Positions 33,856-42,981 of a DNA stretch of 64,000 nt are shown one piece after another. The translations under genes and the position numbers were made by a program. Within the stretch, counting starts at the first letter, position 1. Every line of letters starts with the position of its first letter. The notes under the pieces were generated by a model. It was not told where the DNA came from and made no database searches. It was given only the letters and a program-made list of their open reading frames with translations. Source of the DNA: Halalkalicoccus tibetensis (GTDB taxonomy: Archaea > Halobacteriota > Halobacteria > Halobacteriales > Halalkalicoccaceae); assembly GCF_037996645.1 (NCBI RefSeq), contig NZ_JBBMXV010000001.1, positions 1 through 64,000 on the forward strand, in the 5' to 3' direction.

Positions 33856-35017
33856 CCCCCTCGTCGATCCCGAGGACGCGCCGGGCGGCCGCCTCGACCG
33901 CCCCGACCTCGCCCTCGGGAGCGTAGACGCCGAGGCGCCAGCCGTCGCGGACGCAGGCGTCGAGCCCCGAGACCAGCGAGGAGGCATCCGAGAGGGGCTC
34001 GACCCGGTCGCCGACCACGACGCGTATCCCGGCCTCGGGCATCGAGGGCCGGGCGGGGACGTCGAGGATCACCTCGCGGCGGTCACAGCCGGCAGCCGCC
34101 GCGATCTCGCCCTCGAGTTCCCGCACCGTCCCGTACTCGAGGTCGACCAGCTCGCCGGGGACCGCCTCCCAGTCGAGCCAGAGCGCGCGCTTATAGAGGT
34201 CGCGCCCGCGCAGCCGGCGGGCGAACCCGGCCGTCTCCCCGCGGGCCGCGAGCGCGTCGAGCAGCTCGTGATCCGTGAAGCGGGCGAACCGCTCGGGGTC
34301 GCACGCGCCCGCCTCGAGCAGCCCCTCCGAGGCCCGGTCGAGCATCGCGCCCGCGATCCGCGAGACGTGGTGGCAATAGACCGTCGCGGTCATCAGGGTG
34401 CGCGCGATCAGGACGCTCTCGGCGGTCCGGAGGTTCCCCGCCGCGAGCACGAGGTCGCCGTCGCGAAAGCGAAGCGCCCGCAGCACCCGCCCGTGGTCGA
34501 TCGTGCCGTAGGGGACGCCGGTGTGGTGGGCGTCGCGCACCAGGTAGTCGAGGCGATCGACGTCCAGATCGCCCGAGATCAGGTCCCCGTACCGTCCCTC
34601 GCCGGCGACCAGGGCCGCGACCCCCTCGGGATCGTGCCCGTGAGCCTCGAGGACCTTGCCGACCTCGCCCGCCAGGAGGTCGCCGACCTCGTCGTGGTGT
34701 CGGCCCAGCCGGCGCTCGATCACCCCTTCGGTCTGGTGGCCGTAGGGGCCGTGACCGACGTCGTGCAGCAGGGCGGCGGCCCGCACCCGTTCGGCGTCCC
34801 CGGGGTCGAGCCCGAGGCGGTCGGCCGCGACGCGTGCGAGGTGGTACACCCCCAGGGAGTGTTCGAATCGGGTGTGGTTCGCGGAGGGGTAGACCAGCGA
34901 GACGGTGCTGAGCTGGCGGACGTGGCGGAGCCGCTGGACGGGGGCGGTGTCGAGCAGCTCCCGGGAGAGCCCGTCGAGTTCGATGTAGTCGTGGATGCCG
35001 TCCTTGATCGCCTGCAT
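33827..35017 (-). CDS. HD-domain phosphohydrolase (dNTPase/SAMHD1-like)
   Basis: 396 aa. Metal ligands of the HD family: 'NHTRFEHSLGVYHLARVA' (His), 'AALLHDVGHGPYGHQTEGV' (His-Asp) and 'LDVDRLDYLVRDAHHTGVPYG' (Asp). The arrangement matches the archaeal and bacterial relatives of dGTP triphosphohydrolase and SAMHD1. It probably removes triphosphate from deoxynucleotides or acts on another nucleotide. It is divergent from the IMPase gene (65 nt). Confidence 0.88.
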   Translation of the reverse strand: MQAIKDGIHDYIELDGLSRELLDTAPVQRLRHVRQLSTVSLVYPSANHTRFEHSLGVYHLARVAADRLGLDPGDAERVRAAALLHDVGHGPYGHQTEGVIERRLGRHHDEVGDLLAGEVGKVLEAHGHDPEGVAALVAGEGRYGDLISGDLDVDRLDYLVRDAHHTGVPYGTIDHGRVLRALRFRDGDLVLAAGNLRTAESVLIARTLMTATVYCHHVSRIAGAMLDRASEGLLEAGACDPERFARFTDHELLDALAARGETAGFARRLRGRDLYKRALWLDWEAVPGELVDLEYGTVRELEGEIAAAAGCDRREVILDVPARPSMPEAGIRVVVGDRVEPLSDASSLVSGLDACVRDGWRLGVYAPEGEVGAVEAAARRVLGIDEGATGSGSDAF

Positions 35018-35082
35018 GTCCCGGGGTTCGCGCCCGCGGACAAAAGCGGGCTGATTATGGTGATCGCCGCGCCCGTGCCCGT

Positions 35083-35880
35083 ATGGACGACCTGACCCGC
35101 AGAGCCGAAGTCGCCGAACGCGCCGCCCGCGCCGGCGGCGAGCTCGCGCTCTCGCGCTTTCGCGACGACATCGCCGTCGAGACGAAGGACGGGAAGACCG
35201 ACGTCGTGACCCAGGCCGACCGGGACGCCCAGTCCGAAGTGATCGAGGTGATCCGCGAGGAGTTCCCCGACGACGCGATCGTCGGCGAGGAGGAGGACGA
35301 GCTCAAGGAAGTGCCCGAGGAGGGGCCCGCCTGGGTGATCGACCCGATCGACGGCACCAACAACTTCGTGCGGGACATCCGGGTCTGGGCGACCAGCGTC
35401 GCCGCGACGATCGACGGCGAGCCCGTCGCCGCGACCAACGCGATGCCCGCGCTCGACGACTACTACGTCGCCGACAGCGAGGGGACCCGACTGAACGGCG
35501 AGCCCGTGAGCGTCAGCGACCGGACCGACCCCGAAACCGCCACCGTCTCGCCGACGCTGTGGTGGGACTTCGACCACCGCGAGGACTACGCGGACGCGGT
35601 GCGGGCGATCGTCGAGCGCTTCGGCGACATGCGCCGCTTCGGCTGTGCGCAGGCCACCCTGGGCATGGTCGCGACCGGCGCGCTCGACGGGACGCTGAGC
35701 GACATCCGTCCGAACCCCTGGGATACCGTCGCGGGCGTCCACCTCGTGCGGAACGCCGGCGGGAAAGCCACGGACGTCGAGGGCGAGCGCTGGCGCCACG
35801 ACAGCCAGGGGCTCGTCGTCTCGAACGGTCGTGTACACGAATCCGTTCTCGAAGCCGTTCGCGCCGTCAGTCATCCTTAG
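35083..35880 (+). CDS. Inositol monophosphatase / fructose-1,6-bisphosphatase family
   Basis: 265 aa. Metal site motifs 'VGEEEDE' and 'WVIDPIDGTNNFVRDI' (DPIDGT signature), and the second signature 'WDTVAGVHLVRNAGG' near the C-terminus. In archaea members dephosphorylate inositol-1-phosphate, fructose-1,6-bisphosphate or related sugars. It is followed 69 nt later by the phosphonate-type transporter operon on the same strand, which may link it to phosphorus supply, though that is only positional. Confidence 0.9.
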   Translation: MDDLTRRAEVAERAARAGGELALSRFRDDIAVETKDGKTDVVTQADRDAQSEVIEVIREEFPDDAIVGEEEDELKEVPEEGPAWVIDPIDGTNNFVRDIRVWATSVAATIDGEPVAATNAMPALDDYYVADSEGTRLNGEPVSVSDRTDPETATVSPTLWWDFDHREDYADAVRAIVERFGDMRRFGCAQATLGMVATGALDGTLSDIRPNPWDTVAGVHLVRNAGGKATDVEGERWRHDSQGLVVSNGRVHESVLEAVRAVSHP

Positions 35881-35958
35881 GAGAGGGCGTTTGTCAGTAT
35901 ATACCGATAGTAGCTGTTCATAGAAAGAATATTACCCGCCGAAACGGACATGGGGGTA

Positions 35959-36981
35959 ATGCGTCAGATCAGCGGCGACGGACGGGGGCGACGGGCGTTC
36001 TTGAAAACGGCGGGGGCGGTCGGGATCGCCGGCCTGGCCGGCTGTAGCGGCGAGGACGGCGGAAACGGCGGGGACGACGGCGTCGACGAGGACGCCGACC
36101 CGGAGGAGGACAACGTCATCCGGTTCATCCTCAACCCCGCCGAGTCCGACGTGGACATGGAACAGCAGTACGCGCCGCTGTTCGACTACCTCGAGGAGGA
36201 GACCGGCGCGGAGGTCGACTCGACGCTGACGAGCAGCTACAGCGCGACGCTGTCGGCGATCCGCGACGGCCACGGCGAGATCGCCGACGCCTCGCCCTCG
36301 GTGGCGATCGCCGGCAGCGACATCGTCGACGTGATCGGGATTCGGGTGGCCTACGGCGCCGATCGGTACTTCTCGCTGATCGGGACGACCCCCGATAGCG
36401 GGATCGAGGAGCTGTCGGATCTCGAGGGCGAGAACGTCGGCTTCGCGGACAACCTCTCGGTCAGCGGGAGCCTCTTCCCGCTGTCCATGCTCCAGGAGGG
36501 CGGCCTCGACGTCGGGAACGCCCCCGACGGCGACCCGGTCGACTTCACCGCCGAGTACTCGGACCACGACCAGGCCCGCGAGACGCTGATCAACCGCGAC
36601 GAGGTCGCCGCCGCGGGGGTGGGCGCGTTCTCGCTGACGCCCCACATCCCCGAGGAGCAGTTCCCCGACGAGTTCATGGAGATCTCCGCTGAGGCCGACA
36701 ACGCCGGCACGGCCGTCGACGAGGCCGAGCTCCGGCTGCTCGACGTGAGCGATCCGATCCCCCGCGCGCCGCTGCTCTCGCGCTCGGACTGGGAGGGCGA
36801 CCTCCGGGACGACGTCGAGGAGGCGCTGCTCTCGGCGACCGAGGAGGACCTCATCGACGAGGACGCCGAGGAGGACGAACAGCTCTGGTTCACCGGCGTC
36901 GAGGAGGGCTCCATCGACGACTACGAGCCGATCCAGGACGTGATGGACGCGCTGGACCTGGAGTTCGGCGACATCGAGTAG
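35959..36981 (+). CDS. phnD: Phosphonate/phosphite-type ABC transporter binding lipoprotein (PhnD family)
   Basis: 340 aa from ATG 35959 (an ATG at 35950 adds three residues). Tat signal RRAFLKTAGAVGIAGLAGCS with a lipobox Cys. The mature domain shows PhnD features: 'IRFILNPAESDVDMEQQYAPLFDYLEEETGAEVD', 'GDGHGEIADASPSVA'-like region and 'LSDLEGENVGFADNLSVSGSLFPLSML'. The protein binds phosphonate, phosphite or a phosphate ester outside the cell. PhnC and PhnE genes follow directly. The linker after the Cys is rich in Gly, Asp and Glu. Confidence 0.9.
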   Translation: MRQISGDGRGRRAFLKTAGAVGIAGLAGCSGEDGGNGGDDGVDEDADPEEDNVIRFILNPAESDVDMEQQYAPLFDYLEEETGAEVDSTLTSSYSATLSAIRDGHGEIADASPSVAIAGSDIVDVIGIRVAYGADRYFSLIGTTPDSGIEELSDLEGENVGFADNLSVSGSLFPLSMLQEGGLDVGNAPDGDPVDFTAEYSDHDQARETLINRDEVAAAGVGAFSLTPHIPEEQFPDEFMEISAEADNAGTAVDEAELRLLDVSDPIPRAPLLSRSDWEGDLRDDVEEALLSATEEDLIDEDAEEDEQLWFTGVEEGSIDDYEPIQDVMDALDLEFGDIE

Positions 36982-37030
36982 TCGACCGAAATCAACCCAT
37001 TCTTAGGACCGCCATGCGAGGATCACGCCA

Positions 37031-37801
37031 ATGAGTTCGATACGGGTCGAGGGGCTGACCAAACGGTTCGGCGACACGGTCGCGCTCCGGGACGTCTCCT
37101 TCGAGATCCCCGAGGGCGAGTTCGTGGTCGTCCTCGGGACGTCGGGGTCGGGGAAGTCGACGCTGCTTCGGTGTCTGAACGGGCTGACGCGGGCGACTGA
37201 GGGCGAGATCTTCATCGGCGACGAGCCGGTGACCGGACCGCGCGAGGACGTCTCGATGGTGTTCCAGCAGCACAACATCATCGGCCAGATGAGCGCCTAC
37301 GGCAACGCGCTGACGGGCTCGCTCGCGCGGACGCCCTTCCTCCGGAGCCTCCTGCAGATGAACAGCCGCGAGGACAAGCTCCGCGCGCTCGAGGCCCTCG
37401 AGACCGTCGGGCTGCTCGAGGAGTCGCGCCAACGCGCCCGCCAGATGAGCGGCGGGCAACAACAGCGCGTGGGGATCGCCCGCGCGCTCGTCCAGGAGTC
37501 CTCGACGCTGCTGGCCGACGAGCCGGTCGCGAGCCTCGACCCCGCGAGCGCGGGGACGGTCATGGAGTACCTCCGAACGGCCGCCACCGAGCGCGGGCTC
37601 ACCGCGCTGGTGAGCCTCCATCAGGTGAACCTCGCCCGGCAGTTCGGCCAGCGCTTCATCGGACTTTCCGACGGCGAGCTCGTCTTCGACGGCTACCGCG
37701 ACGAGTTCACCGTCGACGAGATCGACCGGATCTACGGCGAGATCGACACCGAGAGCCTGATCAGCGACTCCGACGACGCCTCGGAGGCGGTCACCTCGTG
37801 A
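37031..37801 (+). CDS. phnC: Phosphonate-type ABC transporter ATPase PhnC
   Basis: 256 aa. Walker A GTSGSGKST, 'VFQQHNIIGQMSAYGNALTGSLARTPFLRSLL' (characteristic of PhnC), signature MSGGQQQR, Walker B with 'LLADEPVASLDPASAG' and the switch His in 'LVSLHQVNLARQF'. The Walker-B strand reads STLLADEP rather than the usual hydrophobic run plus Asp-Glu, but the DE pair is kept. It energises uptake with PhnE; its stop overlaps the phnE start (GTGA). Confidence 0.94.
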   Translation: MSSIRVEGLTKRFGDTVALRDVSFEIPEGEFVVVLGTSGSGKSTLLRCLNGLTRATEGEIFIGDEPVTGPREDVSMVFQQHNIIGQMSAYGNALTGSLARTPFLRSLLQMNSREDKLRALEALETVGLLEESRQRARQMSGGQQQRVGIARALVQESSTLLADEPVASLDPASAGTVMEYLRTAATERGLTALVSLHQVNLARQFGQRFIGLSDGELVFDGYRDEFTVDEIDRIYGEIDTESLISDSDDASEAVTS

Positions 37802-38772
37802 GCACCGACACCGCCGCGAGCGACCGCGTCCTCGAGAAGTACGAGGAGATAAAACGTGCCCGCCGGATCCGCGCCGCCGGCGCGGGCGTCCTGATCGCGG
37901 TCGTCGCGCTGCTGTTCAGCCGGGCGCTCTCTGACGTGGGCTTCTCGGTCGGCGAGCTGCTCTACTACCTCCCGACGTTCGCCGAGGCGCTCAACCAGTA
38001 CTTCCCGGTGACGACCTACTACGGGATCCCGTTCATCGACGTCGGCGCCTACTGGGAGTTCATCGACGACCGAAACCTGATCTACGGCGGCTACGGCGGC
38101 GAGGTGCCGTTCCTGGGTGAGGCCGGGATCACGCTCGCGATGGGCTTTGCGGGGACGATCCTCGGGTTCCCGCTCGCGCTGCTGTTCGGCGTGCTCGGCA
38201 GCGAGCGCGTCACGCCGTTCCCCTTCAACTTCATCTTCCGGGGCGTCATGTCCTCGATCCGCGCGATCCCCGCGCTGGTCTGGGCGCTGATCTACGTCCC
38301 GCTCGGCGGAATCACCCCCTTCACGGCGACGCTCGCGATCGCGACCGACACGATCGGCAACCTGGGGCGGCTCTTCACCGACGAACTCGAGGAGGTCGAG
38401 GACGGCCCGATCGAGGCGATCCAGACCACCGGCGCGAACGAGCGCCAGACGATCGCCTTCGGGATGCTCAGCCAGGTCTCGACGCCGTTCATCGCCTGGA
38501 CGCTCTACATCTTCGAGATCAACGTCCGCATCGCCGTCACCCTCGGGATCATCGGCGGGGGTGGCCTGGGCGAGATCCTGACCGTCCAGCAGGGGCTGTT
38601 CAACTACACCAACATGATGGCGACGATCCTGGTGATCCTCGTGCTGATCATCTCCGTCGAGATGTTCAGCCAGCGGATCCGCTCGCACCTGCGCGCGGAC
38701 GACGAGCCGATGGGGCTCCTCGAGCTGCTCAAGGGCTTCCCGCGGCGGATGGCCGAGTCGCTCGCGAAGTAG
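37798..38772 (+). CDS. phnE: Phosphonate-type ABC transporter permease PhnE
   Basis: 324 aa with about six membrane helices, starting with GTG overlapping phnC. The permease core reads 'IRAIPALVWALIYVPLGGITPFTATLAIATDTIGNLGRLFTDELEEVEDGPIEAIQTTGANERQTIAFGMLSQVSTPFIAWTLYIFEINVRIAVTLGIIGGGGLGEILT', with the EAA loop and the PhnE-specific 'GGGGLG'. No C-P lyase genes follow, so the transported compound may be phosphite or a phosphate ester rather than a phosphonate that is cleaved here. Confidence 0.93.
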   Translation: MSTDTAASDRVLEKYEEIKRARRIRAAGAGVLIAVVALLFSRALSDVGFSVGELLYYLPTFAEALNQYFPVTTYYGIPFIDVGAYWEFIDDRNLIYGGYGGEVPFLGEAGITLAMGFAGTILGFPLALLFGVLGSERVTPFPFNFIFRGVMSSIRAIPALVWALIYVPLGGITPFTATLAIATDTIGNLGRLFTDELEEVEDGPIEAIQTTGANERQTIAFGMLSQVSTPFIAWTLYIFEINVRIAVTLGIIGGGGLGEILTVQQGLFNYTNMMATILVILVLIISVEMFSQRIRSHLRADDEPMGLLELLKGFPRRMAESLAK

Positions 38773-38913
38773 CTACCCCATCCCGACCGAACAGCTCGCA
38801 CACTCCCTCCTACCCCGGTCGAAATGGCGCTCACAGACGAGGCTCCCGCAGTTCGGACAAGTGTGGCTCGCGGGTGCGCTCTCGCAGTGTTGACAGAGAC
38901 CCGACTGGCTCAT
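38773..38913 (-). CDS. Very small zinc-finger protein, 46 aa
   Basis: MSQSGLCQHCESAPASHTCP then NCGSLVCERHFDRGRRECAS and a short tail. There are four C/H pairs (C7/C10, C20/C23, C27/H30, C36/C39), enough for two zinc sites in a cross-brace. The stop lies directly against the phnE stop on the other strand. Such micro-proteins are common in haloarchaea, and for a few a role in RNA, DNA or protein binding has been shown. No function can be given for this one. Confidence 0.75.
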   Translation of the reverse strand: MSQSGLCQHCESAPASHTCPNCGSLVCERHFDRGRRECASCSVGMG

Positions 38914-38986
38914 ATTCCCCCTCTGCCGGGAGGACCCTTTACTCTCCCGGCGGGACGTTTACGGTGCCCGCTTCCCTAACTGATCC

Positions 38987-39469
38987 GTGACCGGATCGCG
39001 GCTGCTCGTCGGGCTCGCCTCGGTGTTCGCCGGGACCGCCGTCGTCATGGTCGTGCTGTCGTCGGCCTACCGGACGCCGGTTCCGTTAGCGATCGCGCTG
39101 CCCTTCGGCGCAACCGGCTACCTGCTGTGGTACCAGGGAACCGGCCGGCTCGCCGCCCGGATGCGCGAACGCGCCAGCCGGCCCGACGACCGAAGCCGAG
39201 CCCGGACGGGGGCGGACCAGCGTGCCGCCGGCCGCCAGCGAGCCCGGGGCGGTGCCCGTTCTCGCCGGGGCCGCGGGCGTGCTCCCCCCACCTCCTCGGG
39301 CCCGACCCGCCGCGAGGCCTACCGAACGCTGGACCTCGACCCCGGCGCCGGGGAGGGCGAGATCAAGCGCGCCTACCGCGAGAAGGTCAAGGCCACCCAT
39401 CCCGATCGGGGCGGCAGCGAGGAGGCGTTCAAGGAGGTCTCGAACGCTTACGACCGGCTGACCGACTGA
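38987..39469 (+). CDS. Membrane-anchored J-domain protein
   Basis: 160 aa from GTG 38987. Two hydrophobic segments at the N-terminus ('LLVGLASVFAGTAVVMVVLSSAY', 'PLAIALPFGATGYLLWY'), then an Arg-rich linker of about 50 residues. The C-terminal J domain follows: 'REAYRTLDLDPGAGEGEIKRAYREKVKATHPDRGGSEEAFKEVSNAYDRLTD', with the HPD motif needed to stimulate Hsp70 ATPase. It probably recruits DnaK to the membrane. Confidence 0.85.
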   Translation: MTGSRLLVGLASVFAGTAVVMVVLSSAYRTPVPLAIALPFGATGYLLWYQGTGRLAARMRERASRPDDRSRARTGADQRAAGRQRARGGARSRRGRGRAPPTSSGPTRREAYRTLDLDPGAGEGEIKRAYREKVKATHPDRGGSEEAFKEVSNAYDRLTD

Positions 39470-39552
39470 GTATGGACGTCACGGAACCGGTACTGTGTGC
39501 AATGGTACCACGAAGCGAGTAGTTTTTGTCATCCTCCCGCTAACCCCTGTCC

Positions 39553-41169
39553 ATGAGCCCCGACCGAGCCGTGTTGCGCGAGGCGATCGAACACGGCGAG
39601 AGGGAGGGTGGGCGCGTCGAGTTCAAGGAACGGCTCACCCGGACCGAGCACCTCCAAGAAGGCCGAATGGAGAGTCTGGCCGCACAGCTGCGCCATCGCG
39701 TGCTGTCGGGCGATGGCGAGGCGACCTACGTCGTCGGCGTCACCGACGCGGGCGGGATCGCCGGCATCAGCCCCGACGCCTTCTCCGAGTCGATGGACGT
39801 CCTCTCGCTGCTCGCCGAGGAGGCGAGCGCCCACATCCACGACGTCCAGACGTGGGGGGTGGACAGCGCGGACGGCGGGGACGGACTCGTGGGAGTCGCG
39901 ACCCTCCGAAACGGCGCGATGCTCGAGACCGACGACGACCACGTCGTGATCGGCACCGCCGGCCACGTCGACCACGGCAAGAGCACGCTCGTGGGGTCGC
40001 TGGTGACCGGCCAGCGCGACGACGGCGAGGGCAGCACCCGCGGCTTCCTCGACGTCCAGCCCCACGAGGTCGAGCGCGGCCTCTCGGCGGACCTCTCCTA
40101 TGCCGTCTACGGCTTTCGCGACGGCGAGCCCGTCCGGATGGACAACCCCCACCGCAAGGACGACCGCGCGAACGTCGTTCGGGAATCCGACCGGCTGGTC
40201 TCGTTCGTCGACACCGTGGGCCACGAGCCGTGGCTCCGAACCACGATTCGAGGCTTGGTCGGTCAGAAGCTCGATTACGGGCTGCTGACGGTGGCGGCCG
40301 ACGACGGGCCCACCCGGACCACCCGCGAGCATCTGGGCGTCCTGCTGGCGACCGACCTGCCGACGATCGTCGCGATCACGAAGGCCGACCTGGTGGACGA
40401 GGAGCGCCTCGACGAGGTGGCCCGCGAGGTCGAGCGCCTGCTCCGGGACGTGGGGCGTACCCCCCTGCCGGTGGCACGCTACGGCGTGAGCGCGGCCCTC
40501 GAGGAGATCGACGAGACGGTCGTGCCGATCCTCCGGACGAGCGCCGTCACCGGCCAGGGGATCGACTCGATGGACGCGATCCTCGAACGGCTCCCCAAGC
40601 GCGCGAGCGAGGACGGCGAGTTCCGGATGTACATCGACCGCACCTACTCCGTCACCGGCGTCGGCGCGGTCGCCTCGGGCACCGTCAAGTCGGGCGTCGT
40701 CGAGGCCGGCGACGAGCTCCTCCTCGGTCCGCTGGCCGACGGCTCGTTCGCGGAGGTCGAGGCCCGATCGATCGAGATGCACTACCACCGCGTCGACGAG
40801 GCCCGCTCGGGGCGGATCGTCGGGATCGCGCTCAAGGGGGTCAGGGAAGCCGACATCGAACGGGGGATGGTGCTCCTCCCTCGGGAAGCCGACCCCGAAC
40901 CCGTCCGGGAGTTCGAGGCCGAGGTGATGGTGCTCAACCACCCGACCCGGATCGGGACGGGCTACGAACCGGTGATCCACCTCGAGACCATCAGCGAGGC
41001 GGGGGTCTTCACGCCCTCGGAGGGACGCCTGCTCCCGGGCGATACCGGCACCACGCGGGTGCGCTTCAAGTTCCGGCCCTACCTCGTCGAGGAGGGCCAG
41101 CGCTTCGTCTTCCGCGAGGGCCAGAGCAAGGGCGTCGGCACCGTCACCGGCGTGAACCCGACCGACTGA
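39553..41169 (+). CDS. GTPBP1-like translational GTPase
   Basis: 538 aa. After a 130-residue N-terminal domain comes an EF-Tu-type G domain: G1 GHVDHGKS at 137-144, G3 'DTVGHE' and a G4-like 'TKAD' (rather than NKxD), followed by 'SAVTGQGID' (G5). Two beta-barrel domains follow ('YIDRTYSVTGVGAVASGTVKSG', 'IHLETISEAGVFTP'). It resembles the GTPBP1/2-type proteins of archaea and eukaryotes, which act on ribosomes or mRNA decay. Its exact role in haloarchaea is not known. Confidence 0.88.
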   Translation: MSPDRAVLREAIEHGEREGGRVEFKERLTRTEHLQEGRMESLAAQLRHRVLSGDGEATYVVGVTDAGGIAGISPDAFSESMDVLSLLAEEASAHIHDVQTWGVDSADGGDGLVGVATLRNGAMLETDDDHVVIGTAGHVDHGKSTLVGSLVTGQRDDGEGSTRGFLDVQPHEVERGLSADLSYAVYGFRDGEPVRMDNPHRKDDRANVVRESDRLVSFVDTVGHEPWLRTTIRGLVGQKLDYGLLTVAADDGPTRTTREHLGVLLATDLPTIVAITKADLVDEERLDEVAREVERLLRDVGRTPLPVARYGVSAALEEIDETVVPILRTSAVTGQGIDSMDAILERLPKRASEDGEFRMYIDRTYSVTGVGAVASGTVKSGVVEAGDELLLGPLADGSFAEVEARSIEMHYHRVDEARSGRIVGIALKGVREADIERGMVLLPREADPEPVREFEAEVMVLNHPTRIGTGYEPVIHLETISEAGVFTPSEGRLLPGDTGTTRVRFKFRPYLVEEGQRFVFREGQSKGVGTVTGVNPTD

Positions 41170-41629
41170 CGTACTCCCCGTCCCGACGCTCCGCCAGCCC
41201 GACCAGCACCAGCCAGTCGAGCAGCCGTTCGACCCGTTCGCGCCAGACGGCCTCGGGGTCGCGGTGGTGGTGGCGCTCCCAGCGCGGTATCGCGTCGAAG
41301 CGTTCGGCGACCTCCTCGGCGGCAAGCACCTCCCCGGCCTCCTCGAGGATCTCCCGGACCTCGCGGGCGCCGTAGACGCCCGAGAGCAGTGCCTCCCCGA
41401 GATCGGGATCCTCGCGCGTCCGGTGAAAGCCCGACTCGCTTTCCCGAACGAGCTCCAGGCCCTTGAGAAACGTCAGCCAGTCGCTCGCTGCCTCGGGATC
41501 GATCGCGGTGCTCGCCGCGAGCCGGTCACAGCAGCTCGCCTCGGGTTCGGGAACCAGCGGGACGGCCCGCCGGATCGCCCCGAGGGCGTCGATCGAGCCG
41601 GGCGGCTCGGGCACCGACTTGACCCTCAT
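41144..41629 (-). CDS. Conserved haloarchaeal protein, possible winged helix
   Basis: 161 aa. The C-terminal half, 'VREILEEAGEVLAAEEVAERFDAIPRWERHHHRDPEAVWRERVERLLDWLVLVGLAERRDGEYVSR', has the helix-helix-wing layout of a winged-helix domain. The N-terminal half contains another short helical unit with a Cys-Cys pair ('ASCCDRLAAS'). It is coupled to mch (4-nt overlap) and ends inside the GTPase gene (26-nt tail overlap). No family name is recognised. Confidence 0.65.
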   Translation of the reverse strand: MRVKSVPEPPGSIDALGAIRRAVPLVPEPEASCCDRLAASTAIDPEAASDWLTFLKGLELVRESESGFHRTREDPDLGEALLSGVYGAREVREILEEAGEVLAAEEVAERFDAIPRWERHHHRDPEAVWRERVERLLDWLVLVGLAERRDGEYVSRSGSRR

Positions 41630-42558
41630 AGCCCGAAGCTACTGGTGAGGAGCTCCTCGTTTCGCTCGCCGTAGTGGTAGGTCTCGCCGCCTAGAACGTC
41701 GACCGTCACCTCCGCTGGCGCGAAGATCGACTCGGGGACGTCGTAGAGTTCCCAGTCGACGTCGTCGAAGATCTCGACGAACGGCCGGCCGTACTCCTCG
41801 GAGGCGGTCGAGGCCACTTCGGAAAAGCGGTCGAACTCCTCGCGGACGACGACGTGGGCCCGGCCGCCGTAGGCCAGCGCGTCGTTGGTCCGACCGATGG
41901 CGGCCTCCTCGCTCCCGGCGACGGGCGCGACGGGCGCGCTCGCGCTCGCGCTGACGACGTCGAGCGGGTCGTAGCCCAGTTCGGAGAGCCGGAAGACCGC
42001 GAGTTCGGCGGCCCGGGCGGCCATGTTGACGCTGCCGGTGAGGCTCGCCGTCGAGAACGCCGGCAGGAAGACCGCGCCGGGGTCGACGCCGGTCAGCTCG
42101 GCGACCTGCTTTGCGGCGGCCGCGGTCGGGAGGTTCTCGCTCTCGACGGCCAGCACCGCGAACTCGAAGACGTCCTCGTAGCCCACGCGGGCGAACTCCT
42201 CCTCCTCGGCGACCAGCGCGCGGGCCGGTCCTGAGCCCAGCCCCTCGAAGTCCTCGACGCCGAGCTCCCAGCCGGCCTTCTGCGAGCAGAGCACCGCCAG
42301 CTCGGGCTGGTCGGTCGAGAACTCGACGAAGGGCATCGGAACGCCCCCGACCTCGTCCATGCGGGTCTGGACGGTCGCCAGGCCCGCCGTCTGGATCTCG
42401 ACGAGCAACAGGCCGGCCTCGAGCCCGCCGTCGGACTCCACGCCGAAGTCGAGGACCGTGGTTTCGGTGTCGAGCTCCGAGACGAAGACGTCGAGCTCGT
42501 CGGCGAAGTCGATCGCCTCGTCGACGAGCTCCAGCGACATGCGGTTCAGACTGTCCAT
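41626..42558 (-). CDS. mch: Methenyltetrahydromethanopterin cyclohydrolase
   Basis: 310 aa, matching the Mch family along its length: 'SLNRMSLELVDEAIDFADEL', 'EIQTAGLATVQTRMDEVGGVPMPFVEFSTDQPELAVLCSQKAGWEL', 'SGPARAL', 'AVFRLSELGYDPLDVVSASASAPVAPVAGSEEAAIGRTNDALAYGG'. It interconverts 5,10-methenyl- and 10-formyl-type forms of tetrahydromethanopterin-like C1 carriers. In non-methanogenic haloarchaea this gene may act in a folate-like C1 pathway. The start was placed at 42558 (MDSLNRMS). Confidence 0.95.
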   Translation of the reverse strand: MDSLNRMSLELVDEAIDFADELDVFVSELDTETTVLDFGVESDGGLEAGLLLVEIQTAGLATVQTRMDEVGGVPMPFVEFSTDQPELAVLCSQKAGWELGVEDFEGLGSGPARALVAEEEEFARVGYEDVFEFAVLAVESENLPTAAAAKQVAELTGVDPGAVFLPAFSTASLTGSVNMAARAAELAVFRLSELGYDPLDVVSASASAPVAPVAGSEEAAIGRTNDALAYGGRAHVVVREEFDRFSEVASTASEEYGRPFVEIFDDVDWELYDVPESIFAPAEVTVDVLGGETYHYGERNEELLTSSFGL

Positions 42559-42599
42559 ACCCCCGACTGCGCGGCCGTTCCCCTTGGTCGTGACGGTCG

Positions 42600-42908
42600 T
42601 CAGTCGCCCCGGGGCTCGCGGCCCAGCGCCTCCTCGACGTCCGCGACCTTCTGGTCGGCGCTCGCGTCGCTCGAGCGCTTGTCGTCGATCTTCAGCACGG
42701 TGCTCACCCGGTCGCCGTCGACCGCCTCGTGGGCCGCCTGCGCGGCGGCGAACAGCTCGTCGGTGGTCTCGGCCTCGATGACGGTGCCCATCGGGTTGGT
42801 CTCGTAGCTCACGTCGAACTCCTCGAGGGCCTCGACGGCCTTCGCGACCTCGTCGGCCATGCCCTCCTCGGTGACTGGCGCGACGCTCAGCAGCGCGATC
42901 ACTGTCAT
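42600..42908 (-). CDS. MTH1187-family thiamine-binding protein
   Basis: 102 aa: 'TVIALLSVAPVTEEGMADEVAKAVEALEEFDVSYETNPMGTVIEAETTDELFAAAQAAHEAV', the ferredoxin-like fold of the MTH1187/YkoF-type family, for which thiamine binding has been reported. It lies 41 nt upstream of mch on the same strand, so co-transcription is likely. The C-terminus is acidic. Confidence 0.88.
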   Translation of the reverse strand: MTVIALLSVAPVTEEGMADEVAKAVEALEEFDVSYETNPMGTVIEAETTDELFAAAQAAHEAVDGDRVSTVLKIDDKRSSDASADQKVADVEEALGREPRGD

Positions 42909-42981
42909 GCCCGGTTCGAGACGATCCAGCCACCTAAAACCGGACGGTGATCACGAAAGCCCCGAGCCGGTGACGCTGGCC

